From JOPF136 sp963773835 (GTDB lineage Bacteria > Acidobacteriota > Terriglobia > Acidiferrales > UBA7541), in NCBI GenBank assembly GCA_963773835.1, contig CAVZCQ010000002.1, positions 635,945 to 699,944 of the forward strand: a stretch of 64,000 bases of DNA, given 5' to 3'. This document shows positions 49,081 through 58,091 of the stretch, piece by piece. The notes under the pieces were generated by a model. It had not been told where the DNA came from and did not search any database. It saw only the letters and a list, made by a program, of their open reading frames with translations. The position numbers and the translations under genes were made by a program. How positions within the stretch are numbered: position 1 is the stretch's first letter; each line of letters opens with the position of its first letter.

Positions 49081-49601
49081 ACCGAATCCAAGTACTGCCT
49101 CTGGGCAACCTGCCGACTGGAACGCTGGCCGAGTTGTGCGGCGGCCTGGCGGAGGTGTTCGGCAGCCGGTGTGAGATCCTGCGGGGCGAGCCAGCACCGG
49201 CCCGCGCTTTCAACGTGAGCCGGCAGCAGTATTCCTCCACGGAAATCCTGGCAGGGCTGGCCGGGCGGACGATTCCGAAAGCCTCGCGGCTGGTGGCCGT
49301 CACGCCGTCGGACCTGTACGTTCCGGTGCTGACGTTTGTGTTCGGCGAGGCGCAGCTCGAAGGCCCGTGCGCGGTTGTCTCCACGTGCCGGCTGCGGCAG
49401 GAATTCTATGGCCTGCCGGCGGACGCGAGCCTGGAGAGGCGGCGGCTGTTGAAGGAGGCCGTGCACGAACTGGGGCACACATTCGGGCTCGCTCACTGCG
49501 AGAACTATGAATGCGTGATGGCCCCGTCCCACGCGGTAGAATGGATCGATCTGAAAAGCAGTAAGTTCTGCCAGGCTTGCCACAGGCACCTGGCGTGCTG
49601 A
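49077..49601 (+). CDS. amzA: Archaemetzincin-type zinc peptidase
   Basis: A 174-residue metallopeptidase of the archaemetzincin family. The zinc motif HELGHTFGLAHC is followed by the CxxxxC spacing (CENYEC), the family's second zinc site, and two later cysteines (CQAC). No signal peptide is present, so it is probably cytoplasmic. The GTG start overlaps the stop of the regulator gene by 4 bases (GTGA), so translation is likely coupled. Why a peptidase belongs to a redox two-component operon is unknown. Substrate unknown. Confidence 0.88.
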   Translation: MNRIQVLPLGNLPTGTLAELCGGLAEVFGSRCEILRGEPAPARAFNVSRQQYSSTEILAGLAGRTIPKASRLVAVTPSDLYVPVLTFVFGEAQLEGPCAVVSTCRLRQEFYGLPADASLERRRLLKEAVHELGHTFGLAHCENYECVMAPSHAVEWIDLKSSKFCQACHRHLAC

Positions 49602-49694
49602 GCCGGGCGTGACGATGAACTCTCAACCGGCAGAACGCTGACCTTTCCGGACCGGGCCAGGCGGCGGCTTTGAAGGAACGCGCAGGGGCGGAAT

Positions 49695-51050
49695 TCAGCA
49701 GCGCACGACCCTGGAGTGGTTGCGGGTCACGCCTTTGGTGGCGTTGCGCGTATCGATGACGAGTTGCGCCGAGTCCACGATCTGCTGAAAGTCGTAGGCG
49801 GAGTGGTCGGTGGCGATGACCACGGCATCGTAGGCAGCGATAGCCTGGGGGGTCAGCTCGACCGAGCGCATGTGCGAATAGTCGTAGTGGCGCATGCGGT
49901 GGAGCGAGGCGAAATAGGGGTCGTTGTAGTCGAGCCGCGCACCGCGCTCCAGCAGCAACTGCATAATTTTGAGCGAGGGGGATTCGCGGAGATCGTCCAC
50001 GTCCTTCTTGTAGGCCACGCCGAGAATGAGGATGCGCGAACCTTTGAGGCTTTTCTGCTTTTCGTTGAGCGCCGCGGCGATTTCGTTGACCACATGGTAG
50101 GGCATGGCGGTGTTGATCTCGCCGGCCAGCTCGATGAACCGCGTGGAGAAGTCGTATTCATGGGCCTTCCAGGAGAGATAGAAGGGGTCCACGGGGATGC
50201 AATGGCCGCCGAGACCGGGACCGGGATAGAAAGGCATGAAGCCGAACGGCTTGGTGGAGGCGCTTTCGATAACTTCCCAGATGTCGATGCCCATGCGGGC
50301 GCAGAGGAGCTTCAACTCGTTGACCAGGGCGATGTTGACGCAGCGGAAGATATTTTCGAGGAGCTTGCTCATTTCCGCGGCCTGCGTGGAGCTGACCTCG
50401 ACGACGCGGGCCACAATCTGACCGTAGAGCGCGGCAGCGGCGCGGCGGCTGGGGGCATTGACGCCGCCGACGACTTTGGGGATCTGGGCGAGTGAGAAAT
50501 TCTTGTTTCCCGGGTCTTCGCGTTCGGGAGAAAAGGAGAGATAAAAATCGGTGGCGGGGTCGGCGGCGTGCTTGTCGCGCTGGACGGGACAGCGCAGGCC
50601 GGACTTTTCGAGGATGGGGAGAACCAGCTCTTCGGTGGTGCCGGGATATGTGGTGCTCTCCAGAACGATCAACTGCTCGCGCTGGAGATGGGGCTGGATG
50701 GAGAGCGCGGTCTGCTCGACGTAGGTGAGGTCCGGTTCGTGTCGCTCATCGAGGGGCGTGGGGACGCAAATGATGACGGCATCGCGCCCGGCAATTTCGG
50801 AGAAATCGGTGGTGGCGGCGAAAACGCCGGTGCGGCGAAACTGGGCGATCTTTTCGGCGGGGATGTGCTGGATGTAGGATTCGCCGGCGTTGAGTTTGGC
50901 GACTTTGACCGGGTCGGTGTCGAAGCCTTTAACCTGATGACCTTGTTCGGCGAATCGGAGGGCTAGAGGAAGCCCCACGTACCCGCAGCCGATGATTCCA
51001 ACCTGAATGCACGTGCCCCCGAAATATTCCGGGGGACGACGCGTGGCCAT
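49695..51050 (-). CDS. Nucleotide-sugar dehydrogenase (WecC/TviB-like)
   Basis: A 451-residue UDP-sugar 6-dehydrogenase, oxidising a UDP-hexose or UDP-N-acetylhexosamine to the uronic acid in two NAD steps. The NAD motif GIIGCGYVGLPLA is near residue 18-30, the active-site Cys is in PGLGGHCIPVDPFYL, and the C-terminal third domain has NDPYF. UDP-ManNAc dehydrogenase is a sensible guess because a UDP-GlcNAc 2-epimerase gene lies 1.8 kb away. ATG 51050 has GAGGAGGAA at a somewhat long distance. Both genes probably feed the envelope polysaccharide made from the 11-23 kb locus. Confidence 0.9.
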   Translation of the reverse strand: MATRRPPEYFGGTCIQVGIIGCGYVGLPLALRFAEQGHQVKGFDTDPVKVAKLNAGESYIQHIPAEKIAQFRRTGVFAATTDFSEIAGRDAVIICVPTPLDERHEPDLTYVEQTALSIQPHLQREQLIVLESTTYPGTTEELVLPILEKSGLRCPVQRDKHAADPATDFYLSFSPEREDPGNKNFSLAQIPKVVGGVNAPSRRAAAALYGQIVARVVEVSSTQAAEMSKLLENIFRCVNIALVNELKLLCARMGIDIWEVIESASTKPFGFMPFYPGPGLGGHCIPVDPFYLSWKAHEYDFSTRFIELAGEINTAMPYHVVNEIAAALNEKQKSLKGSRILILGVAYKKDVDDLRESPSLKIMQLLLERGARLDYNDPYFASLHRMRHYDYSHMRSVELTPQAIAAYDAVVIATDHSAYDFQQIVDSAQLVIDTRNATKGVTRNHSRVVRC

Positions 51051-51263
51051 AGAGCGGGAAATTCCTCCTCGCAAAGAGTGCGGAAAAAACCCCAACGAAT
51101 ATAGCAGGAATCAAAGTGCGGCGACAGGCGAGCGCCGGCCGGCGGTGGTAAAAAATTGCGACGCGAACACGGGAGAAATGGCTATTGCCGAGGGGCGGCG
51201 CCATCGCTCAGACTAGCCGGTTCCAACGTGTGAGGACGTCCAGCGACGCGGATGGGGGAGGAA

Positions 51264-51683
51264 ATGGGAACGGGCACAGTGGAGGTGCTGCTGCTGGGAC
51301 TGGCCGCGGGAGCGCTGGTAGGGCTGATGGGCGTGAGCGGGGGAATCATCATCGTGCCCATGCTGGCGCACCTGCTGGGGTTCGAGCAGCACCTGGCGCA
51401 GGGCACCTCGCTGCTTCTGCTGCTGCCGCCCATCAGCCTGGGGGCAATGTTGGAATACTGGAAGACCGGCGACGTGGACCTTCGCGCGGGGATGGCATGC
51501 GCGTGCGGGGCGTTGGTGGGGGGATATGGAGGGAGCCTCGGCGCCCTGCAACTGAGCGCCAGCCAGCTGAAAGTGATCTTTGGGGTCTTCCTGATGTCGG
51601 CGGCGCTTCTGCTATTGAGGCAGGTGCTGGCGACATCGGGTCCGGCGGAGGCCGTGCGGGCAGGTAACGGAGCGAGGCGATGA
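51264..51683 (+). CDS. Half-size TauE/SafE-type transporter (first half)
   Basis: A 139-residue membrane protein with four predicted helices and the family motif GLMGVSGGIIIVP near the N-terminus. Full TauE/SafE anion exporters are about 250 residues, made of two such repeats. This gene and the next are single repeats, so they may form a heterodimer. The start is uncertain: ATG 51264 has GGAGG very close (2 bases), ATG 51252 has none. Its stop overlaps the next gene by 4 bases (ATGA). Substrate could be sulfite, sulfonate or another anion. Confidence 0.82.
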   Translation: MGTGTVEVLLLGLAAGALVGLMGVSGGIIIVPMLAHLLGFEQHLAQGTSLLLLLPPISLGAMLEYWKTGDVDLRAGMACACGALVGGYGGSLGALQLSASQLKVIFGVFLMSAALLLLRQVLATSGPAEAVRAGNGARR

Positions 51684-52063
51684 ACGGCTCCGCAGTGCGC
51701 ATGGTGTTCCTGTTTCTGGCGGCGGCAGCCATCGGCGCGGCGGGCGGGCTGCTGGGTGTGGGCGGTGGAATCCTGCTGGTGCCGACGCTGGTGCTGGCGT
51801 TCGGATTCGAGCAGCATCGAGCGCAGGGGACGACGCTGGTAGCCATGGTGCCGCCAACGGGCCTGTTGGCGTTTATCAATTACGCGCGGGCCCATCAGGT
51901 GGATTGGCGCGTGGGACTGCTACTGATGCCGGGAGTGTTTTTCGGCGCCATCGGAGGCGCGCGGCTGGCGTTGCGGCTGGCGCCGCGGGCGATGCGGATG
52001 CTGTTTGCGGGGCTGGTGTTTGCGCTGGGCGCGTTTGAGCTGATCGACAGTTTGATGCGGTGA
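51680..52063 (+). CDS. Half-size TauE/SafE-type transporter (second half)
   Basis: A 127-residue protein with the same pattern as the previous gene: GGLLGVGGGILLVPTLVLAFGFEQHRAQGT. The shared segment LGFEQHLAQGT/FGFEQHRAQGT shows they are paralogs from a duplication. The ATG overlaps the previous stop by 4 bases, so translation is coupled. It lies just before the CpsB-type phosphatase gene and may share its unit. Together the pair equals one normal TauE/SafE protein. Confidence 0.82.
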   Translation: MNGSAVRMVFLFLAAAAIGAAGGLLGVGGGILLVPTLVLAFGFEQHRAQGTTLVAMVPPTGLLAFINYARAHQVDWRVGLLLMPGVFFGAIGGARLALRLAPRAMRMLFAGLVFALGAFELIDSLMR

Positions 52064-52119
52064 ACGCGGCCGTGCCGCCGGGATTGTGCGGGGCGGGAGC
52101 GAAAGGTATCCTCGTCTTC

Positions 52120-52893
52120 ATGGTAGACATCCACTGCCATCTTCTGCCCGGATTGGACGACGGACCCGAAACGATTGAGGAATCGCTGGAGATGGTGGAG
52201 ATGGCACTGGCGGACGGAATTACACACATCGCCGCGACACCGCATTCAAACGACGTGTACCCGTTCGACTGCGAACGCAACCTGGGAGTCTGCCGCGAAT
52301 TGGCCGGGCGGCTGGAGGGGCGACTGACGCTGACGACAGGCTGCGATTTCCATCTGAGCTACGAAAACGTGGAAGCGGCGACGGCCAGCCCGGAACGCTT
52401 TGCGCTGAACCAGAAAAAGTATCTTCTTCTGGAGTTCGCGGACTTCGCGCTCCCGCCGTTTCTGGATCAGGCGCTCGGGCGGCTGCAACAGGCGGGGCTG
52501 AAGCTGATCGTGACGCATCCGGAGCGGAATCCGCTGGTGCGGGCTTCGCGGGAGCGGCTGCGCGGGTGGATCGAGGCGGGATGCTATGTGCAAATCACGG
52601 GGCAGTCGCTGACGGGCCGGTTTGGCCCCGCCGCGGAGCGCGCCGCGCTCGAATACCTGGACCGCGGCTGGGCACATTTTGTGGCCAGCGATGCGCACAA
52701 CGTGGGCAGAAGGCCGCCGAGGCTGCGGCAGGCGTACGACCTGGTGGCGGCGCGGCGCGGACCGCAGGCGGCACGCGCGCTGTTCCACGATAATCCACTG
52801 GCGGCATTGCGGGGCGATCCGCTGCCGTGGGCGCCTGATCCGGATGAGGCGGAGACACCTGCGCCGGCCCGGCGGCGCTTCTTTTTCTTTTGA
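52120..52893 (+). CDS. CpsB/YwqE-type PHP-family tyrosine phosphatase
   Basis: A 257-residue metal-dependent phosphatase of the PHP fold. The N-terminus MVDIHCHLLPGLDDGP and later TPH, THPER and SDAH segments carry the metal-binding residues. Members remove phosphate from BY-kinase tails in capsule assembly. The BY-kinase of this region (13569-14492) lacks a tyrosine tail, so the partner is unclear. ATG 52120 matches the family start; a GTG at 52060 would overlap the previous gene. The C-terminus ends with a run of Arg and Phe (RRRFFFF). The wecB gene starts 3 bases after the stop. Confidence 0.88.
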   Translation: MVDIHCHLLPGLDDGPETIEESLEMVEMALADGITHIAATPHSNDVYPFDCERNLGVCRELAGRLEGRLTLTTGCDFHLSYENVEAATASPERFALNQKKYLLLEFADFALPPFLDQALGRLQQAGLKLIVTHPERNPLVRASRERLRGWIEAGCYVQITGQSLTGRFGPAAERAALEYLDRGWAHFVASDAHNVGRRPPRLRQAYDLVAARRGPQAARALFHDNPLAALRGDPLPWAPDPDEAETPAPARRRFFFF

Positions 52894-52896
52894 ACC

Positions 52897-54033
52897 GTGG
52901 CAAAACAGAAATTTCCTCGGCTCCTGTTTGTGGTCGGCGCGCGGCCGAATTTTGTGAAGGCGGCGCCGCTGCTGCCTGCCGTGGCGGGACGGGCGGAAGT
53001 GCATCTGGTCCACACGGGACAACACTATGACGAGGCGATGTCGCGGCTCTTTTTCGATCAGCTCGGGCTGCAGCGGCCAGATACGAACCTGGAGGTTGGC
53101 TCCGGCGCGCACGGGGTGCAGACGGGGTTAATCCTGGAGCGGCTGGAGCCGGTGATGATGGAGTGGCATCCCGAGGCCGTAGTGGCGGTCGGCGACGTCA
53201 ATTCAACACTGGCGGGAGCACTCGTGGCCGCGAAGTTGAGCACCCACGTGGCGCATGTGGAGGCGGGCCTGCGGAGCTTCGATCGCACGATGCCGGAGGA
53301 GATCAACAGGGTGCTGACGGACCAGGTCTCGCGCTGGTTGTTTGTGACCGAGCCGAGCGGAGTTGCGAACTTGCGGCGCGAGGGGATTGCCGAAGAGCGT
53401 ATCCATTTGGTGGGCAACGTGATGATCGATTCGTTGCGGCGATTCCTGCCTGCGGCGGAGAAGACCGGAGCGCTCGCCGAAATGGGACTGGAAGCGGCCC
53501 GGGGCCGCGCGCTGCCGTTTGTGCTGGTAACGCTGCACCGTCCGTCCAATGTGGATGCGGCGGAAACGCTGCGGCCGCTGGTGGAAGGATTGGCGGAAAT
53601 TGCGGGCGAAGTTCCGGTGGTGTTTCCCGCGCATCCGCGGACAGCGGAGCGTCTGGAGCGATTCGGGCTGGGGCACCACTTTGCGACGGGATGGAACGAG
53701 CGCGGCACGGGTGTACGAATCACAGGACCGCTCGGCTACCTGGAATTCCTGCATCTGGAGAGCCGTGCGGCGGCAGTGGTGACCGATTCGGGCGGCGTAC
53801 AGGAGGAGACGACGGCGCTCGGCGTTCCCTGCTTCACGCTGCGGGATTCGACCGAAAGGCCCATCACCATCGAGCAGGGCACGAACACAATGATTGGAAG
53901 CGACGTGCGCGCGCTGGTGAACGGCGTGCAGGAGGCGGTGGGGGGGCGGGGAAAACGCGGGCGCGTGCCCGAATTGTGGGACGGACATGCCGCGGAACGC
54001 ATTGCGACGATTCTGCTGCGCGACCTAGGCTGA
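52897..54033 (+). CDS. wecB: UDP-N-acetylglucosamine 2-epimerase
   Basis: A 378-residue non-hydrolysing epimerase giving UDP-ManNAc from UDP-GlcNAc. Family segments are clear: GARPNFVKAAPL at the N-terminus, HTGQHYD, GDVNSTLAGA, HVEAGLRSFDRTMPEEINR, and TDSGGVQEE with GVPCFTLRDSTERP. The GTG start is 3 bases after the phosphatase stop, so the two are translationally coupled. With the dehydrogenase at 49695 it can supply UDP-ManNAc acid for an envelope polysaccharide. Confidence 0.93.
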   Translation: MAKQKFPRLLFVVGARPNFVKAAPLLPAVAGRAEVHLVHTGQHYDEAMSRLFFDQLGLQRPDTNLEVGSGAHGVQTGLILERLEPVMMEWHPEAVVAVGDVNSTLAGALVAAKLSTHVAHVEAGLRSFDRTMPEEINRVLTDQVSRWLFVTEPSGVANLRREGIAEERIHLVGNVMIDSLRRFLPAAEKTGALAEMGLEAARGRALPFVLVTLHRPSNVDAAETLRPLVEGLAEIAGEVPVVFPAHPRTAERLERFGLGHHFATGWNERGTGVRITGPLGYLEFLHLESRAAAVVTDSGGVQEETTALGVPCFTLRDSTERPITIEQGTNTMIGSDVRALVNGVQEAVGGRGKRGRVPELWDGHAAERIATILLRDLG

Positions 54034-54063
54034 TAGCCACGGTGACTTCTATCTTCTGCAGGT

Positions 54064-55899
54064 TCAGTTGAAGATTTCGAGGATTTCTTCGTAGCGTTTG
54101 AAGGGAGCGATTAGGTAGGCGCCAGCGAGTTCGGTGCGAGCCCAATCGAGAACGCGGCGTGCGATGGCAAATCCGTGCTCGCGCGCGGCGGTGCCTGCGG
54201 ATTCCAAATCTGTCAGCACAGCCTCCGGGATGACGATCCCGGGAACCTCATTGTTCAGCCGCAGCGCCTGCTTATAGCTGATGAGCGGCCAGACGCCCGC
54301 AATCACGGGGATGGGGCATTTTCCGCCGAGGCGCTTCTCGAACGCCTGCCACTGTTGTGGGTCGAAAAAGGGCTGGGTCATGGCCAGGTGGGCGCCGGCT
54401 TCGATCTTCTGGCGAAAGCGCGCGATTTCGAAGTCCAAATCGTCGGCCACGGGATTGACGGCCACGGCGACGGTGAAATTGGTGGCGCCGCCGAGCGTTT
54501 TCCCGGCCCAATCCATGCCCTGATTCAACCGCGCGAGAATTTTCACCAGCCCGATGGAATCCACCTCGTAAACGCCGCTGGTTTCCGGATGGTCACCGAG
54601 CGAGGGTGGATCGCCGGTGATGGCCAGAACATTGCGCACACCGCCCACAGACCAGGCGCCGAGCAGCATGGCCTGGAGGCCGATGATGTTCAGGTCGCGC
54701 GTGGTGAGGTGAGGGATGGTCTCGACGCCGCGCGCTTCGAGGGCCCCGGCGAGGACCATGGCGTCCATGCCCACTCGAGCGAGCGTCCCGCTGTTGATGT
54801 CTATGGCGTGGACCTGGCCGGAGTCCACCAGGCGGGCCACCTGCTCGAAGACGCGGTCGCAGGAGATTCCCTTGGGCGGATCGATTTCGACGCTGATCAC
54901 GAACTCGCCGTGCTGGATCCGGCGCCAAATGCCGCTCTCCGGGTCGCGGGCGGGGATGGGATGCGTGTCCGTGCGCGGCTCGACGCGGGCGGAGAGGCGC
55001 TGCGTGGCCTGCGCTGGCTGGTAGTCAGCGACCGCGCCGGCCATGGCGCGAATGTGGTCGGGAGTGGTGCCGCAGCAGCCGCCGAGCACGCGGACGCCCA
55101 GCGCCGCGGCCTCGCGGGCAAACAGCGCAAAATACTCCGGCGAGGATTTGGGATAGGTAATCCGGTCTCCCACCCGTTTCGGAAAACCGACGTTGGGCAT
55201 GGCGGAGAGCGGCGCGGTGCCGAGCCGGGCCCATTCTTCGATGACGCCGAGCAGTAGCTGCGGGCCAATGGTGCAGTTCGCGCCGATGGCCTGCACGTCT
55301 TTTCCTCTCACTTTCTCCCAAACGTCGGGGGGGCGGAGGCCGCCGAGGGTGCGGGCTTCCTCCGAAAAGGTCATTTCCGCGACGATGGGCACTCGGGAGA
55401 ACGAGCGGATGGCTTCGATGGCGAGCAGCAGCTCGTCCAGATCGCCGAAGGTTTCGAGAAGGAACAGGTCCACACCGCGCTCTTCGAGCGCGGCGGCCTG
55501 CTCGCGGAAAATGGCTCGCACCTCGTCGGGCGGCAGCGGGCCGACCTGGCGGGCGGAGCCGAGCGGGCCGATCGAACCGGCGATGAGCACTTCCCGGGCG
55601 GCCGCTTCACGCGCTTCGCGCGCCACTTTTACTCCGGCATGATTGATGCGCAGGGCGTTTTCCGCGAGTCCGAGAGCGGCGAGTTTGTGACGATTGGCGC
55701 CGAATGTGTTCGTCTTGATGAGTTGCGCACCGGCGGAGATGTAGGCCTGGTGGATCCGGAAGACGGCTTCGGGCGCAGTCAGGTTGACTTCGTCGAAGCA
55801 GCGCTGCGGGCCGAGCGCCTCATACAGCATCGAGCCCATGGCGCCGTCGGCGACCAATATCGAGTCGCGCAGCCGGGCATTGAAATCTTCAATCTTCAT
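54064..55899 (-). CDS. Homocysteine S-methyltransferase / methylenetetrahydrofolate reductase fusion
   Basis: A 611-residue bifunctional enzyme. Residues about 1-290 are a betaine/homocysteine methyltransferase-type domain with the zinc cysteines in GANC (near 213) and GGCCG (near 277). Residues about 320-605 are a MetF-like TIM-barrel reductase (SVEIDPPKG, DINSG, GDPPS, HLAMTQPFFDP). It links one-carbon folate metabolism to methionine synthesis, like YitJ-type proteins. It sits near the cystathionine beta-synthase gene, the other use of homocysteine. No SAM riboswitch was recognised upstream. Confidence 0.92.
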   Translation of the reverse strand: MKIEDFNARLRDSILVADGAMGSMLYEALGPQRCFDEVNLTAPEAVFRIHQAYISAGAQLIKTNTFGANRHKLAALGLAENALRINHAGVKVAREAREAAAREVLIAGSIGPLGSARQVGPLPPDEVRAIFREQAAALEERGVDLFLLETFGDLDELLLAIEAIRSFSRVPIVAEMTFSEEARTLGGLRPPDVWEKVRGKDVQAIGANCTIGPQLLLGVIEEWARLGTAPLSAMPNVGFPKRVGDRITYPKSSPEYFALFAREAAALGVRVLGGCCGTTPDHIRAMAGAVADYQPAQATQRLSARVEPRTDTHPIPARDPESGIWRRIQHGEFVISVEIDPPKGISCDRVFEQVARLVDSGQVHAIDINSGTLARVGMDAMVLAGALEARGVETIPHLTTRDLNIIGLQAMLLGAWSVGGVRNVLAITGDPPSLGDHPETSGVYEVDSIGLVKILARLNQGMDWAGKTLGGATNFTVAVAVNPVADDLDFEIARFRQKIEAGAHLAMTQPFFDPQQWQAFEKRLGGKCPIPVIAGVWPLISYKQALRLNNEVPGIVIPEAVLTDLESAGTAAREHGFAIARRVLDWARTELAGAYLIAPFKRYEEILEIFN

Positions 55900-56181
55900 G
55901 GAGCCTTTCCGGCATGTTCGCTGGAAGAATTCTGAATTTTCAGTATATCACCCGCTAACGGGAGTTCGCGCTGCCGTGGGGCGGCCCGGGTTTTCAAAAT
56001 CTTCTCGGGCGATTCACAGCGCCCGAATCGGGGGTGCGTATTCTTTGGAGGCCCGGGATAGGATGGGAGAAACAAGGCCGAACAACAGGTGTTGAAATGG
56101 CTTATTTACGGCCTACAGGTATATGATCGACGAAGTAGATAGGGACTTGTTACCCGGACGACGTCCTCATCGGAGGTTTCC

Positions 56182-57948
56182 ATGCGTCGAATCCTAATGG
56201 TATTGGCCGCAGGCGGGTTACTGCTGGGTATGCTGGGCGGGCGAACAGCGGGTGGCCAAGAAAACAAAAAGCCCGCCAAGGCAGCCGTCAAGTTGGAGTT
56301 CAGCACAAACCTGGTGCTGGTGCCGGTGGTGGTCACGGACAAGCAGAAGAACCACGTAAAGGGTCTCTCGCGCGACGACTTTGAGGTAAAAGAAGACGGA
56401 AAAATCCAGAAGATCGAGAGCTTCGAGGAAATAACAGCGGATTTCAAACCGGTTCAGCGCGCGAAGTCCGCGCCGAATACGTTTACGAACGAGGTCGGCC
56501 AGCAGTCAACTGAAGAAACGGCGAAAGATCTGTTGATCATCGGCCTCGATATGATCAATACGCCTTTCATCAACCAGAGCGAAGGACGGAAGGGAGTGTT
56601 GAACTTCCTGGCGAAATCGACTTCCCAGGATACCCTCGTGGCTCTGGTGGTCTTTGAGGCCGATGGTGTTCACCTGATTCATAATTTCACGACCGATCGG
56701 GCCGTGTTGGTGTCGGCCATCGAAAAGGTGCAGAGTCATCTCACTTCCCGGGATGCTCCAGCCTTGAGCCAGACGGATGCGGCCATATTGTCGGACCCTC
56801 TTCAGACTGCGGGCGCGAGCGGTGACGTGGAAGCGGCCGAACTCTATGCACTCCTTTCCACAGCCCCAGGAGGCGATATCTCTTCCGCCAACGCCCGATA
56901 TGACGCCGGAGTACACAACCGAGAAGGCTTGGATACGGTTCGATGTATGCAGCAGGTGGCGCAGTACTTTGCGGTCGTCCCCGGACGGAAATCGTTGATC
57001 TGGGCGTCCACCGGCTTCCCGATGAGCATCGGCGAACTAACGGGAAGCGGAGGTGGAGTCACGACGCCGGAGGAATGGCAGCGCACACTGCGCATGCTTC
57101 AGGATGCGGAAATTGCGGTTTACCCTGTTGATGTTTCCGGCCTCGTCCCTCGCGGGCCAGGTCGCGATATGGCCACGCTGGTGGGCAACAGGATCGCGGC
57201 CACCAGCTCCGGTCCCGAGGGAGGGGTCGCGGCGCGGGGCGCGATGATCGAGGCTTACCGAAGCGGGCAGTTTTCGGACCCCGTAGAGGCCAAACATGCG
57301 ACCATGCGGGACATAGCCGGCAGGACCGGCGGGGAGTCCTTTTTCAACAGCAACGATCTCGAGAATCTATTTCGCCGCGCCATGCAGGATTCCGCGCAAT
57401 ATTATCTGCTCGCGTACTACACCAAAGGCGGCGGGAAACAGGATTGGCACAAACTCGAGGTTCGGGTACACCACGAAGGCGTCGAGGTGCGCAGCCGGTC
57501 CGGATTCTACTTACGTAACGCCGCGAAAGACCCCGATTCCACTCGCGAAGCCGATGAGCTCATGGCCCTGACTTCGGGATTGAGCTTCGGTACGATGCCG
57601 ATCCGCGGCCAGTGGCAGCAGACCGAACACGCAGGTGACAAGCGCAAGGTTCACTTCGTGCTCAACATCCCGGCGGGCGGCGCCAGCATCGACACCGAGC
57701 ACGAGAATCGCATCTTCCTCGATTTCCTGGCCTTGGCCACAGACGCGCAGGGGAAGGAGGCAGGAAAGATGACGCAGCGGCTCGATCGCAAACTTCCTCC
57801 GGCGGGCGTCAGCCAGATTCAAGCCTCCGGGATCACGTATGCCGGCATTCTCACGGTGCCGCCGGGCACGTACGTGGTGCACATTGCGGTACGCGACAAC
57901 TTATCCGGGCGGATGGGCAGTACAGTCACGCAGCTGAAGGTAGAGTAG
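56182..57948 (+). CDS. VWFA-related Acidobacterial secreted protein
   Basis: A 588-residue secreted protein with a signal peptide (1 to about 26, cut near AGG-QE) and a VWFA-related domain of the type named after Acidobacteria (TIGR03436). The early strand FSTNLVLVPVVVTDKQKNHVKGLSRDDFEV is the family start; the VWA-like core (about 95-330) follows, and a C-terminal beta domain (about 430-588) ends LSGRMGSTVTQLKVE. The metal site (DMINTP region) is poorly conserved. Function is unknown, probably cell-surface adhesion or scaffold. GGAGG precedes the ATG. This is the best taxonomic marker in the window. Confidence 0.9.
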   Translation: MRRILMVLAAGGLLLGMLGGRTAGGQENKKPAKAAVKLEFSTNLVLVPVVVTDKQKNHVKGLSRDDFEVKEDGKIQKIESFEEITADFKPVQRAKSAPNTFTNEVGQQSTEETAKDLLIIGLDMINTPFINQSEGRKGVLNFLAKSTSQDTLVALVVFEADGVHLIHNFTTDRAVLVSAIEKVQSHLTSRDAPALSQTDAAILSDPLQTAGASGDVEAAELYALLSTAPGGDISSANARYDAGVHNREGLDTVRCMQQVAQYFAVVPGRKSLIWASTGFPMSIGELTGSGGGVTTPEEWQRTLRMLQDAEIAVYPVDVSGLVPRGPGRDMATLVGNRIAATSSGPEGGVAARGAMIEAYRSGQFSDPVEAKHATMRDIAGRTGGESFFNSNDLENLFRRAMQDSAQYYLLAYYTKGGGKQDWHKLEVRVHHEGVEVRSRSGFYLRNAAKDPDSTREADELMALTSGLSFGTMPIRGQWQQTEHAGDKRKVHFVLNIPAGGASIDTEHENRIFLDFLALATDAQGKEAGKMTQRLDRKLPPAGVSQIQASGITYAGILTVPPGTYVVHIAVRDNLSGRMGSTVTQLKVE

Positions 57949-58091
57949 CAGGCGTTTCCCGTCGGCCTGCGCGGAACCAAAGTCGGAATAGCTTTCCTCC
58001 AACCTCGGTGCCGGAGTTGCCCGCGGATTGCCTGCGGTCGGGACAAGACACAACATGGAAGGCGGGTGCAGGATTGCCGGCGAGCGGAGAG

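Noticed and set aside
46219..49197. Open frame of 992 codons on the minus strand
   Set aside because: Antisense to the histidine kinase and response regulator genes; His/Arg-rich composition is typical of shadow frames.
55900..56181. SAM or SAH riboswitch before the homocysteine methyltransferase fusion
   Set aside because: None of the conserved aptamer segments could be found in the leader.
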